DNA from: Mycolicibacterium gadium
GTDB taxonomy: Bacteria > Actinomycetota > Actinomycetes > Mycobacteriales > Mycobacteriaceae
DNA: 64,000 nt
Assembly: GCF_010728925.1 (NCBI RefSeq)
Contig: NZ_AP022608.1
Location: forward strand, 4,030,001 to 4,094,000
Direction: 5' to 3'
Below are positions 7,321 to 14,014 of the stretch, piece by piece. Made by a program: the position numbers and the translations under genes. The notes under the pieces were generated by a model. That model was not told where the DNA came from. It did not search any database and saw nothing but the letters and a program-made list of their open reading frames with translations. Position 1 is the first letter of the stretch. Each line of letters begins with the position of its first letter.

Positions 7321-7365
7321 TCTGAACATTACTCGCCACGCTTTCGGTGGCGAGGTCCGTTCAGA
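7321..7365. promoter_or_regulatory. 45-bp two-tier inverted repeat upstream of the YHS gene
   Basis: Outer arms TCTGAAC/GTTCAGA (7 bp) enclose inner arms CTCGCCAC/GTGGCGAG (8 bp), with 4-base gaps on each side and a 7-base centre. The element ends 22 bp before the ATG at 7388. It could be an operator, or a 5'-leader hairpin that controls translation. Confidence 0.6.
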
Positions 7366-7387
7366 TCAACCGACAGAAGGAAAACCC

Positions 7388-7807
7388 ATGAGCACTCCAT
7401 CTATCACTTCACCCACCCTCGTCAACATCGCCGGCGCGAGTGGCTTCGCCCTCGACGGCTTTGATCCGGTCGCTTTCTTCGCCGATCAGCAGCCGGTGAA
7501 CGGTGATCCCGCCATCACGGCGACGTATCAGGGTGCCGTGTATATGTTCGCCACCAAGGAGCACCAGCAGACGTTCGAGGCGGACCCCGGAAAATATGCA
7601 CCGCAATATGGAGGGTTTTGCGCTTTCGGTGTCTCGGTGGGCGCGTTGTTCCCGGTGGACATCATCAACACCTGGCAGGTTCATGACGGCAAACTGACAG
7701 TGATCTTGAACGCGGAGCTTCGCAAAGAGTTCGACAAGGACCATGAGCAAAACGTGGCCAAGGCGGACAACAACTGGCCAGGCCTGGTCAGCGAGCACGG
7801 CAAGTAA
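7388..7807 (+). CDS. YHS-domain protein
   Basis: 139 aa, with an AGAAGGAAAACCC ribosome site. The YHS domain is clear: GFALDGFDPVAFFADQQPV near residues 18-36, YQGAVYMFATKEHQQTFEADPGKYAPQYGGFCAFGVSVG near 53-91, then NTWQVHDGKLTVILN. YHS domains occur in metal or copper handling and in oxidase or dehydrogenase partners, but this is a stand-alone copy with no signal peptide. It is cargo of the composite insertion. A 45-bp dyad just upstream suggests dedicated regulation. Confidence 0.85.
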   Translation: MSTPSITSPTLVNIAGASGFALDGFDPVAFFADQQPVNGDPAITATYQGAVYMFATKEHQQTFEADPGKYAPQYGGFCAFGVSVGALFPVDIINTWQVHDGKLTVILNAELRKEFDKDHEQNVAKADNNWPGLVSEHGK

Positions 7808-7960
7808 CTACAGGACCGCAGGGCGAACCAGTCCGTCATCCGCGTGTGTCAACGCCGGATACGGCGGAAACCGACCGCCCAGAGCCGGGCGAACATCTTG
7901 CGCTATTGCCGGCAACTGCTGGGTGCCCGCCCTCCTAAGTGCTGCATGGGCTGTTCGGTA

Positions 7961-7988
7961 CCCGCCCGGTCCCAGTCGGCCGGGCGGG
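7961..7988. terminator. Hairpin with 9-bp arms
   Basis: CCCGCCCGG, a 10-base loop, then CCGGGCGGG. It lies about 150 bp after the YHS stop and may end that transcript. There is no U-tract. Confidence 0.35.
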
Positions 7989-8057
7989 AGCCCGTCGCAA
8001 ATGTAGAAAGAGGCACATCCACAGGACCACTCCCCGGTCCGTCGGTCCAGGTCGCGG

Positions 8058-8090
8058 TGTCTCGTATCCTGTCTCACACGGGATGTCTCG
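8058..8090. promoter_or_regulatory. TGTCTC repeat cluster, candidate res/crossover site
   Basis: Three direct copies, TGTCTCG, TGTCTCA and TGTCTCG, begin at 8058, 8070 and 8084, with an imperfect inverted pair ATCCTGT/ACGGGAT between them. The cluster lies 35 bp before the start of a serine recombinase remnant. Resolvases commonly bind repeated half-sites directly upstream of their genes (family knowledge). Confidence 0.4.
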
Positions 8091-8124
8091 AATCTCCAGT
8101 GTCGGTGGGCAATACGGTTGGCCC

Positions 8125-8266
8125 ATGACGGCGACGACCGTATTGGGGTTATGCACGGGTCGCTACCACCGTCCAAGACCTCGACGGCCAGCTCGCCGCA
8201 CTCACCGCCATCGGTGTCGACGCGGAACGCGTCTTTACGGACAAGCTCTCCGGATCGGCCCAAGAC
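8125..8266 (+). pseudogene. Serine recombinase (resolvase/invertase) N-terminal remnant, frameshifted and cut by IS3
   Basis: From the ATG at 8125 the peptide MTATTVLG is read. One surplus base in the GGGG run near 8146 then shifts the frame, and the next frame reads GYARVATTVQDLDGQLAAL followed by FTDKLSGSA. Together this is the start of a resolvase catalytic domain: the YARV motif, Q-L-AL spacing and the DKLSGS motif. The gene stops at 8266 where the IS3 element begins. The nucleophile Ser of the motif YxRVS is Ala here (YARVA), a further sign of decay or an atypical enzyme. Confidence 0.75.
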
Positions 8267-8306
8267 TGGGGGGACTGGGGCGGCTCCGGGTTTGGTGGTG
8301 CAGTCG

Positions 8307-9170
8307 TTATGCGGCGCGGGGTTGATGGGTCGTGGTCCACTGTAGGGCGAACTCGGCCGGGGTGAGTTCGCCGTGGGCGGAGTGGGGTCTGTTGATGTTG
8401 TAGTCGCAGCGCCAGTCTTCGATGATCACGCGGGCTTCCAGCAGCGAGTCAAAGCGCCATGAGTTGAGCAGTTCATCGCGTAGCCTGCCGTTGAACGACT
8501 CGATCCAGGCGTTCTGCCACGGCGAGCCGGGATCGATGAAAAGTGAACCGGCGCCGTTGAATCTGCACCAATCACTGACGGCGTGCGCCACGAACTCGGG
8601 ACCGTTGTCGAAGCGCACGTAGACCGGCGCCCCGTGGTGCAGTGCCAGGCGATCCAAGACATCGACAACGCGGTCGGCGTCGACGGCGCGATCGACGTCG
8701 ATCGCGAGGGCTTCGCGGGTGAACTCGTCGATCACGTTCAACATCTTCAGGGTGCGGCCATCGGCGGTGGTATCGAACTGGAAGTCCATCGCCCAGATCA
8801 CGTTCGGACGTATCGGTGACATCGCCCCCACGGCGACACCGATACCGGTCAACCGCTTCTTCTTGCGGCGCTTCGGGACCTGCAGGCCTTCCTCACGCCA
8901 TAGACGGCGGATGCGTTTGTCGTTGACTTTCCAGCCGGCTCGGCGGGCCAGTTTGGCTGCCCGTCGCCATCCCCAGCGAGGCCGGTCCACCGAGAACCGG
9001 CGCAGCCAGGCACGTAGCTCGTTTTCCTCGGCGGTGATCGGCGGCGGCCTGTGGCGCATCGTGGAACGGTGGATGCCCACCACCGTGCAGGCGCGGCGTT
9101 CGGACACCCCGAACCGGTCGCGCAGCGCCGTGACGGCGCTGCGCTTGCGGTTCGGGGTCAGAAGTTTCCC
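8307..9170 (-). CDS. IS3-family transposase OrfB (DDE integrase part, expressed by frameshift)
   Basis: About 287 aa from the shift site, read in the -1 frame relative to OrfA. It has the HTH_21 segment (RRACTVVGIHRSTMRHR), then the rve integrase core with the DDE residues: the first D in WAMDFQFDTT, the second in VRFDNGPEFVAHA, the E in NAWIESFNGRLRDELL. The C-terminus is RPHSAHGELTPAEFALQ. There is no good independent start, so it is presumably made as an OrfAB fusion. The reading frame is intact, so the element may be active. Confidence 0.9.
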   Translation of the reverse strand, partial: GKLLTPNRKRSAVTALRDRFGVSERRACTVVGIHRSTMRHRPPPITAEENELRAWLRRFSVDRPRWGWRRAAKLARRAGWKVNDKRIRRLWREEGLQVPKRRKKKRLTGIGVAVGAMSPIRPNVIWAMDFQFDTTADGRTLKMLNVIDEFTREALAIDVDRAVDADRVVDVLDRLALHHGAPVYVRFDNGPEFVAHAVSDWCRFNGAGSLFIDPGSPWQNAWIESFNGRLRDELLNSWRFDSLLEARVIIEDWRCDYNINRPHSAHGELTPAEFALQWTTTHQPRAA

Positions 9171-9445
9171 GCCGAGATCTCCTTGAGCATGTCGATGTCG
9201 AGGGCCTGGTTGGCAACCAGCTTCTTGAGCCGGGTGTTCTCCGCTTCGAGTTCCTTGAGTCTTTTGGCCTCGTTGGCCTTCATGCCGCCGTACTGGGCAA
9301 TCCAGCGATGCCACGTCGACTCCGCGATCTCGAGGTGTCGGCACACCTCGCCCAGTTCCTGGCCGGTCCCGAGGAGTTTGTTGCCCTCGGCCAGCTTGCG
9401 GATGATCTGATCCGGCGTATGCCGCCAGCGCTTGTTCGATGCCAT
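9158..9445 (-). CDS. IS3-family transposase OrfA (helix-turn-helix / leucine zipper)
   Basis: 95 aa from the ATG at 9445 (MASNKRWRHTPDQIIRKL). An HTH (EVCRHLEIAESTWHRWIAQYGG) is followed by a coiled-coil heptad region, AKRLKELEAENTRLKKLVANQ, typical of IS3 OrfA. It ends ISAGNF-stop at 9158, overlapping OrfB. The overlap contains the slippery heptamer described separately. Confidence 0.9.
   Translation of the reverse strand: MASNKRWRHTPDQIIRKLAEGNKLLGTGQELGEVCRHLEIAESTWHRWIAQYGGMKANEAKRLKELEAENTRLKKLVANQALDIDMLKEISAGNF
9164..9170 (-). promoter_or_regulatory. Slippery heptamer G GGA AAC for -1 ribosomal frameshifting
   Basis: In the OrfA frame the codons are GCG GGA AAC TTC TGA, giving the X XXY YYZ pattern three codons before the stop. 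A -1 slip gives GGG AAA CTT, which reads straight into OrfB (GKLLTPNRKR). IS3 elements use this device to make the OrfAB transposase. Confidence 0.7.
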
Positions 9446-9525
9446 GTCGTTGTCGATTCTTCCTTGCCCGAACACCGGGCAACAGAGTCGCACAACGGCT
9501 GGACCACTACGGCGGGCTCACCTCA

Positions 9526-9529
9526 CCCG
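9526..9529. repeat. Target-site duplication CCCG, right copy
   Basis: CCCG follows the right IS end at 9525 and matches 3168-3171 on the other side of the composite insertion. Confidence 0.75.
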
Positions 9530-10484
9530 CAATATTGAGATCCTCGATCACAATTTGGTCGAATCGTTCGGACAATGAGGTCGTCAATCTGTGGAGTGCA
9601 TTGATTCGGGCGTTGGCGACCCGAGTGTGAAGTCGATTCACTTTGTCTTGGGCGCGATACCAACGGCGCGACGGAGGCTTTCCGGTGCGCCTGTCGGGCC
9701 CCTCTCTTCGCGTCGCCTTGCGTTGCAACCGACGGAGCGTCTTGTTGACCTGCTCGAGATGAGCGGGGTTGGCAACCATTCCTGCGGCGTCGGAGATACC
9801 CCGCACTGGCTCAGACAAGATGGCCAGGTGTTGGATCCCAAGATCCACCCCAACTACCTCTCGCGGCAGCCCAAGTACCGAAGGGGCCATCCGAACCTCG
9901 ACCGAGAAGGAAACGAACCATCGCCCTCGCGCATACGAAATTGTGGCGGACTTAATTCGCGCAGTTCCCTCCGCGACGCGTCGCGCCAATTTGCGAGTCG
10001 ACTCGTGAGTTCGCACCAGGCCGATGCGAGGAAGCTTTATGTGACGCCGGTCGGCATCGGAGAGGCCAAACGCACCAGTAGTAAAGCGGCATGACATCTG
10101 GCACTTTTTGGACTTGAACTGTGGAAACCGCATTCGCGGCCCTCTGCGGTCGCCCGATTGCGACTTGACCCAACAGCGGAGGCCGACAGCCAAGTTGGCG
10201 AGCCCTGACGAGTACGCCTCCTTCGAATTGTCCTCCCACCACGGAGCGACGTCATCCTTGGCGTCGTTCCATAATCTGCGCAAGGCATACGCCGACCAGT
10301 CCAACGACGGCGTGAGATCCCGATCGCTGATGCCATATGTTTGCTCGGCCGCTCGCTGTTCAAGATTCGCGATGACTCTGCGCAGTCCCCAGTTGTACGC
10401 GTACCGCTGCGCGCCGCAGTGCGACCGAAGAGCTTGTTCTTGCGAAGGTGTCGGGTCAAGCGCGAACCGATAACCCCTGACCAA
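9526..10484 (-). pseudogene. tnpB (OrfB) N-terminal part, cut by the composite insertion
   Basis: From a probable TTG at 10484 the protein reads LVRGYRFALDPTPSQEQAL, the HTH_OrfB start, then AYNWGLRRV and the RuvC I motif VVGVDLGIQHLAILS. It ends at RuvC II IVIEDLNIAG, followed by IS sequence. The zinc ribbon and RuvC III are in the separated fragment at 2771-3171. The frame can be extended upstream to 10595, but those residues are not TnpB-like. The broken gene encodes no complete nuclease. Confidence 0.88.
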
Positions 10485-10687
10485 ACTAGGGGCTCGGGCG
10501 CCCGGCGGTCCGCTAGTGGTCAAGACTTCGCTCCCGGATTTTCCACACCAGGAACTGTTCCAGACGAGTCCGACAAGTCGACGTCCCCGCGACACGGGCT
10601 CTAGGGAGTGTCAAGGATCAGCCGAAGTAGGTGCAAACCATCAGCGAAGCCAAAACGTCAAGCATCACCCGACGTCATACCCTCAAA

Positions 10688-10709
10688 GCGCGCCCGAAGA
10701 GATTCGAAC
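10688..10709 (-). repeat. tRNA-Arg 3'-end direct repeat, copy inside the intact tRNA
   Basis: Matches 2695-2716 with one mismatch in 22 and in the same orientation. It covers the T-loop through the discriminator of tRNA-Arg(ACG). It is the expected proximal attachment site if the 2.7-10.7 kb region entered at this tRNA. Confidence 0.55.
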
Positions 10710-10761
10710 TCCCAACCTTCTGATCCGTAGTCAGATGCTCTATCCGTTGAGCTACGGGCGC
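10689..10761 (-). tRNA. tRNA-Arg (anticodon ACG)
   Basis: A 73-base cloverleaf: acceptor GCGCCCG/CGGGCGC, D-arm GCTC...GAGC, anticodon stem TCTGA/TCAGA with loop CTACGGA (anticodon ACG), T-loop TTCGAAT and discriminator G. CCA is not encoded. The mobile region begins directly at its 3' end. Confidence 0.95.
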
Positions 10762-10777
10762 ATGCATATTCAGTTGT

Positions 10778-10869
10778 TGGCGGAGGCGAGAGGATTTGAA
10801 CCTCCGGCCCGGTTTAAGCCGGGCAACTCATTAGCAGTGAGTCCCATTCGGCCGCTCTGGCACGCCTCC
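10778..10869 (-). tRNA. tRNA-Ser (anticodon GCT), CCA encoded
   Basis: Acceptor GGAGGCG/CGCCTCC, anticodon stem ACTCA/TGAGT with loop CTGCTAA (anticodon GCT), and a long variable arm (TGCCCGGCTTAAACCGGGC) as in class II tRNAs. T-loop TTCAAAT, discriminator G followed by CCA. It lies 17 bp upstream of the tRNA-Arg on the same strand. Confidence 0.95.
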
Positions 10870-10963
10870 CGACGTTTACCGCCGATCCGACAGAGTACAC
10901 AGGCCCGACGGCACCAAGCAAAGCAGATCAGGGGCGCACCGAGCGTCCCCATAAACTGATCGC

Positions 10964-12019
10964 GTGACCGCCCGTCTGCGACCCGAACTTGCCGATCTAC
11001 CGGCGTATACCCCCGGCAAGACCGTGCCGGGCGCGATCAAGATCGCGAGCAACGAGACGGTGCACGGGCCCCTGCCCAGCGTGCGGGCCGCGATCGAGAA
11101 GGCCACCGACAACATCAACAGGTACCCCGACAACGGCTACGTCGAGCTCCGCGAGCACCTGGCCAAGCACGTCAACTTCTCGCCGGAACACATCTCCGTC
11201 GGCTGCGGGTCCGTCAGCTTGTGCCAGCAGTTGATCCAGATCACCTCCACGGTCGGCGACGAAGTGCTGTTCGGCTGGCGCAGCTTCGAGATCTACCCGC
11301 TGCAGGTCCGCACAGCGGGCGCCACCCCCGTGCAGGTGCCGCTGACCGACCACACCTACGACCTCGACGCGATGCTGGCCGCGATCACCGACCGCACCCG
11401 GCTGATCTTCGTGTGCAACCCGAACAACCCCACCAGCACCGTCGTCGACCCCGAGCAACTGGCCAGGTTCGTCGAGGCCGTGCCGTCGGACATTCTCATC
11501 GCCATCGACGAGGCATACGTCGAGTACATCCGCGACGGCCTGCTGCCGGACAGCTTGGGGCTGGCGCACAACCACGCCAATGTCGTTGTGCTGCGCACGT
11601 TCTCGAAGGCATACGGGCTGGCCGGGCTACGCATCGGCTACGCCGTGGCCGACCCGGACATCATCACCGCGCTCGGCAAGGTATACGTCCCGTTCACCGC
11701 GACCAGCGTCTCGCAGGCCGCGGCCATCGCATGCCTGGACGCCGCCGACGAGCTGCTGGCCCGCACCGACGCTGTCGTCGCCGAACGCGCCCGCGTGACG
11801 GCAGCGCTGCTCGACGCGGGTTACACGGTGCCGCCGTCGCAGGCCAACTTCGTCTGGCTGCCGCTGCCCGGCCGGGCGCAGGAGTACGCCCGCGCCGCCG
11901 CCGATAGCCGAATCATCGTGCGGCCCTACGGCGAGGACGGGGTGCGCGTCACCGTCGCCGCACCGCACGAGAACGACATGTTCCTGGAATTCGCCCGCAA
12001 CTGGATCCGAGACGCATGA
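10964..12019 (+). CDS. pat: Aromatic amino acid / histidinol-phosphate-type aminotransferase
   Basis: 351 aa, GTG start. A PLP fold-type I aminotransferase: IKIASNETVHGPLPSV, YPDNGYVELREHLAKH, FVCNPNNPTSTVV, IAIDEAYVEYI and the PLP lysine in TFSKAYGLAGLRIGY, with the phosphate-binding Arg in RIGY. The length and segments match mycobacterial Pat (Rv3772, also called HisC2), which transaminates phenylpyruvate-type acids. A second role in histidine synthesis cannot be excluded. Its stop overlaps the next gene by four bases (ATGA), so they are probably co-transcribed. Confidence 0.88.
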   Translation: MTARLRPELADLPAYTPGKTVPGAIKIASNETVHGPLPSVRAAIEKATDNINRYPDNGYVELREHLAKHVNFSPEHISVGCGSVSLCQQLIQITSTVGDEVLFGWRSFEIYPLQVRTAGATPVQVPLTDHTYDLDAMLAAITDRTRLIFVCNPNNPTSTVVDPEQLARFVEAVPSDILIAIDEAYVEYIRDGLLPDSLGLAHNHANVVVLRTFSKAYGLAGLRIGYAVADPDIITALGKVYVPFTATSVSQAAAIACLDAADELLARTDAVVAERARVTAALLDAGYTVPPSQANFVWLPLPGRAQEYARAAADSRIIVRPYGEDGVRVTVAAPHENDMFLEFARNWIRDA

Positions 12020-12480
12020 GCGAGCCGGCCAGCCGTCAGCGGTTCGGTGAACTCACCTCGAAAACGGGGCTGATCGCGTACGAGGACCTGGAGCAGTTCT
12101 GGTCCACGCTCGAACCGGTCGACATCGACTTCATGATCGGCGAATGGCGGGGCGGCGAACTGCCCTCCGGCCATCGCGGTGACGGTTTCCTGGGTGACCG
12201 CTGGTTCGGCACGACGTTCCGCTCGGCCACCGACGTGGATCCGGTGGTGTGCGTCGACGAGGACGGCAACAAGTACTCGGATACCGAGGTCATGAACGGC
12301 TCAGCCAGCCTGTGGATGGAAGAGTTTCGCGGCGAAGTGACCGCGACGATGGTGTACGACGCCATGCCGATTCACGATCACTTCAAAAAGGTGGATGACA
12401 ACGTCGTCATCGCAGTCACGAACGGAAAGGGTGCGCGCGATGGCGGCCGGTATTTCTTCTTCTACCTCGAGCGCGTCTGA
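12016..12480 (+). CDS. DUF4334 / GXWXG-domain protein, copy 1
   Basis: 154 aa. The GXWXG motif appears in DFMIGEWRGGELPSGH near residues 37-52. The DUF4334 part includes LWMEEFRGEVTATMVYDAMPIHDHF and the C-terminal GGRYFFFYLERV. It starts within the pat stop (ATGA). Function is unknown. Its closest relative is the next gene, with which it overlaps. Confidence 0.85.
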   Translation: MSEPASRQRFGELTSKTGLIAYEDLEQFWSTLEPVDIDFMIGEWRGGELPSGHRGDGFLGDRWFGTTFRSATDVDPVVCVDEDGNKYSDTEVMNGSASLWMEEFRGEVTATMVYDAMPIHDHFKKVDDNVVIAVTNGKGARDGGRYFFFYLERV

Positions 12481-12940
12481 CACCGACGCTCGGAAGACGT
12501 TTGCAGCGCTGAAGGAACGCACGGATCGGATCTCCGATGCCGAACTCGACGAGTTCTGGGCCACGCTGGCACCGGCGAGCATCGACTTCATGATCGGCGA
12601 GTGGGCGGGCGGGGAGTTCGACACCGGTCACCGCGCCAACGGCTTCATGAAGCGCCTGAACTGGTTCGGCAAGACGTTCGTGTCGGCCACCGACGCCAAG
12701 CCGCTGGTGTGCCTGGACGCCGACGGACACAAGTTCTCCAACACCGAGGCGATGAACGGCGAAGCCAGCCTCTGGATGGAGGAGTTCCGGGGCGAAATCG
12801 TCGCCTCGATGGTCTACGACGGCAGGCCGGTGCACGACCACTTCAAGGTCGTCGACGACAACGCCGTCGTGGGCATCATGAACGGCAAGGGCGCGCTCGA
12901 CGGAGACAGGTTCCTGTACTTCTACCTGGAGCGTGTCTAG
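12440..12940 (+). CDS. DUF4334 / GXWXG-domain protein, copy 2
   Basis: 166 aa from the ATG at 12440, with AAAGGG upstream; an in-frame ATG at 12395 is less likely. The organisation is that of copy 1: DFMIGEWAGGEFDTGH, LWMEEFRGEIVASMVYDGRPVHDHF and RFLYFYLERV. The two are clear tandem paralogues. The 5' end lies inside the 3' end of copy 1, so the N-terminal 13 codons are read from the same DNA in another frame. The stop overlaps the convergent gene by four bases. Confidence 0.82.
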   Translation: MAAGISSSTSSASDTDARKTFAALKERTDRISDAELDEFWATLAPASIDFMIGEWAGGEFDTGHRANGFMKRLNWFGKTFVSATDAKPLVCLDADGHKFSNTEAMNGEASLWMEEFRGEIVASMVYDGRPVHDHFKVVDDNAVVGIMNGKGALDGDRFLYFYLERV

Positions 12941-13518
12941 CCCGGCCGGCGGCCGGTGAACGCCAGCAGCCTGTCCAACGACGCGGCGTCGGCGGGGATG
13001 TCGACCGGATCGTCGAAGCCCGCGCGGGCGCGACCCTGCGGGGTGATGACCTTGGTCGCCAGCCCCATGACGTAGTCGGTCAGCGAATCGGGCGCATTCA
13101 GCTCGCGGCCGACCGCCAGGGCGTAATCCCAGGCGTGGACCAGAAATTCGAGCGACAGGATGCCCGCCATCATCGTCGCGGGCGCCTCGCCGTTCCCGAA
13201 GGGCACCGTGCCGTCGAGACCGCGCCGTTTCCACGCGTCCAGCGCGGGCCGGCCGGCGAGGACCACCTGCCGCTCCACCGAGTCCGTCCGGTCCCGCTCG
13301 GGGAACTCCGCCCCCGCCGCACCGCCGAGCACCGTGATCGAGTTCATCAGGTGATCGGTGAGGCCGGCCACGTCGAACTCGCGGCACGGCGTCTGCTTTT
13401 CGAGGTCGTCGTCGGCGATGCCGTGCAGCACGTGCTGCAACACGGCGAACGTCGCTTCTGCACTCTCCAGTTCGTCCGCCGGCGGGGAATCCGGTCCGGC
13501 GCGCAAATCGTCCGTCAT
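12937..13518 (-). CDS. TIGR03086-family metal-binding / mycothiol-dependent DinB-like protein (Rv3773c-like)
   Basis: 193 aa from the ATG at 13518; a GTG nine bases upstream is possible. Features are the TPCREFDVAGLTDHLMNSITVLGGAAG segment near residues 40-66, where family members place the first His, and EFLVHAWDYALAVGR near 124-138, with the second. This matches the TIGR03086 group and, by neighbourhood (beside pat and echA21), Rv3773c. The reaction is unknown. Confidence 0.8.
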   Translation of the reverse strand: MTDDLRAGPDSPPADELESAEATFAVLQHVLHGIADDDLEKQTPCREFDVAGLTDHLMNSITVLGGAAGAEFPERDRTDSVERQVVLAGRPALDAWKRRGLDGTVPFGNGEAPATMMAGILSLEFLVHAWDYALAVGRELNAPDSLTDYVMGLATKVITPQGRARAGFDDPVDIPADAASLDRLLAFTGRRPG

Positions 13519-13559
13519 GGGTGCCACGCTACGTCCCGCTTGCGCCTATCGTTGCCCAG

Positions 13560-13994
13560 ATGAAGACGTACGTGCGGGTGGGCGCATCGGCCCTGATCGT
13601 GGTGGGCCTGGCCGCCGGGTGCTCACGCACCACCGAGGGCACCGTCGCCATGACGACCGAGCCTGGGCCCCCGATCTCGTCAGGGGACAACGAGACGAGT
13701 CAGCCGACGATTCCAGGCCTGCCGAACATCGAGCTTCCCGACATACCGGGCCTCCCCGGATTCCCGGGTAACGATGTGCCCGACGTCCCCGCGCCGGCGA
13801 ACGCGCAGACGATGACATGCGAGGAGTACACCGGCCTCGACGAGGCCACCCAGAAGGCCGTCGTCAAGGCGATCCTCAACGAGGATGGTGTGACCGAGGA
13901 AATGGCGGAGCTGACGGCAATGCTCATGGCCGGCGCCATGTGCCAGTTCATGCCGGACATGAAGGTCAGCGAGGTGGTGTCGGGCCCACCGTGA
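13560..13994 (+). CDS. Lipoprotein, unknown function
   Basis: 144 aa from the ATG at 13560. The signal peptide MKTYVRVGASALIVVGLAAGC has a lipobox (LAAGC), so the mature protein is lipid-anchored outside the membrane. A Pro/Gly-rich linker with repeated IPGLP/IELPDIPGLPG units follows. The C-terminal domain MTCEEYTGLDEATQKAVVKAI to MCQFMPDMKVSEV contains two cysteines and resembles small DUF732/HdeA-like mycobacterial exported domains. It lies 20 bp upstream of echA21. Confidence 0.8.
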   Translation: MKTYVRVGASALIVVGLAAGCSRTTEGTVAMTTEPGPPISSGDNETSQPTIPGLPNIELPDIPGLPGFPGNDVPDVPAPANAQTMTCEEYTGLDEATQKAVVKAILNEDGVTEEMAELTAMLMAGAMCQFMPDMKVSEVVSGPP

Positions 13995-14014
13995 GTGGTG
14001 ACTAGCCTGCACCC

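Larger units (their letters stand above)
6829..7387. other. Intergenic stretch with one doubtful small frame and a palindrome
   Basis: A 559-bp gap lies between the methyltransferase start and the YHS gene start. It contains a possible small minus-strand gene (7080-7259) and a double inverted repeat (7321-7365), both listed separately. Nothing else convincing was seen. Confidence 0.4.
7808..8124. other. Intergenic stretch, hairpin and candidate recombinase site
   Basis: No protein is recognised. The segment contains a 9-bp hairpin (7961-7988) and a cluster of TGTCTC repeats (8058-8090) just before the recombinase remnant. Confidence 0.45.
3172..9525. mobile_element. IS3-type composite transposon-like insertion inside tnpB
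   Basis: A 6354-bp segment is bounded by matching IS ends (TGAGG on the left, CCTCA on the right, with conserved inner IR bases GTGGTCCAG) and by a direct CCCG duplication. It holds a truncated IS3 copy on the left (3172 to about 3275), a complete copy on the right (8267-9525) in the same orientation, and about 5 kb of cargo between them. Because the duplication pairs the left end of copy 1 with the right end of copy 2, either the whole block transposed as a unit or a simple insertion was later expanded by recombination between copies. Confidence 0.7.
8267..9525 (-). mobile_element. IS3-family insertion sequence, complete copy (copy 2)
   Basis: About 1.26 kb. The right end is TGAGGTGAGCCC read on the minus strand, with the internal IR GTGGTCCAGCCGTTGTGCG at 9489-9507. 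It pairs with GTGGTGCAGTCGTTATGCG at 8295-8313 on the left (3 mismatches in 19). The left boundary at 8267 (TGGGGGGAC) is set by alignment with copy 1 (TGAGGGGGAC). It carries overlapping orfA and orfB with a programmed-frameshift type signal. Confidence 0.85.

Noticed and set aside
13680..13800. CRISPR-like or tandem nucleotide repeat in the lipoprotein gene
   Set aside because: The repetition is a short protein-level Pro-Gly-Leu pattern in a linker, not conserved DNA repeats with spacers.
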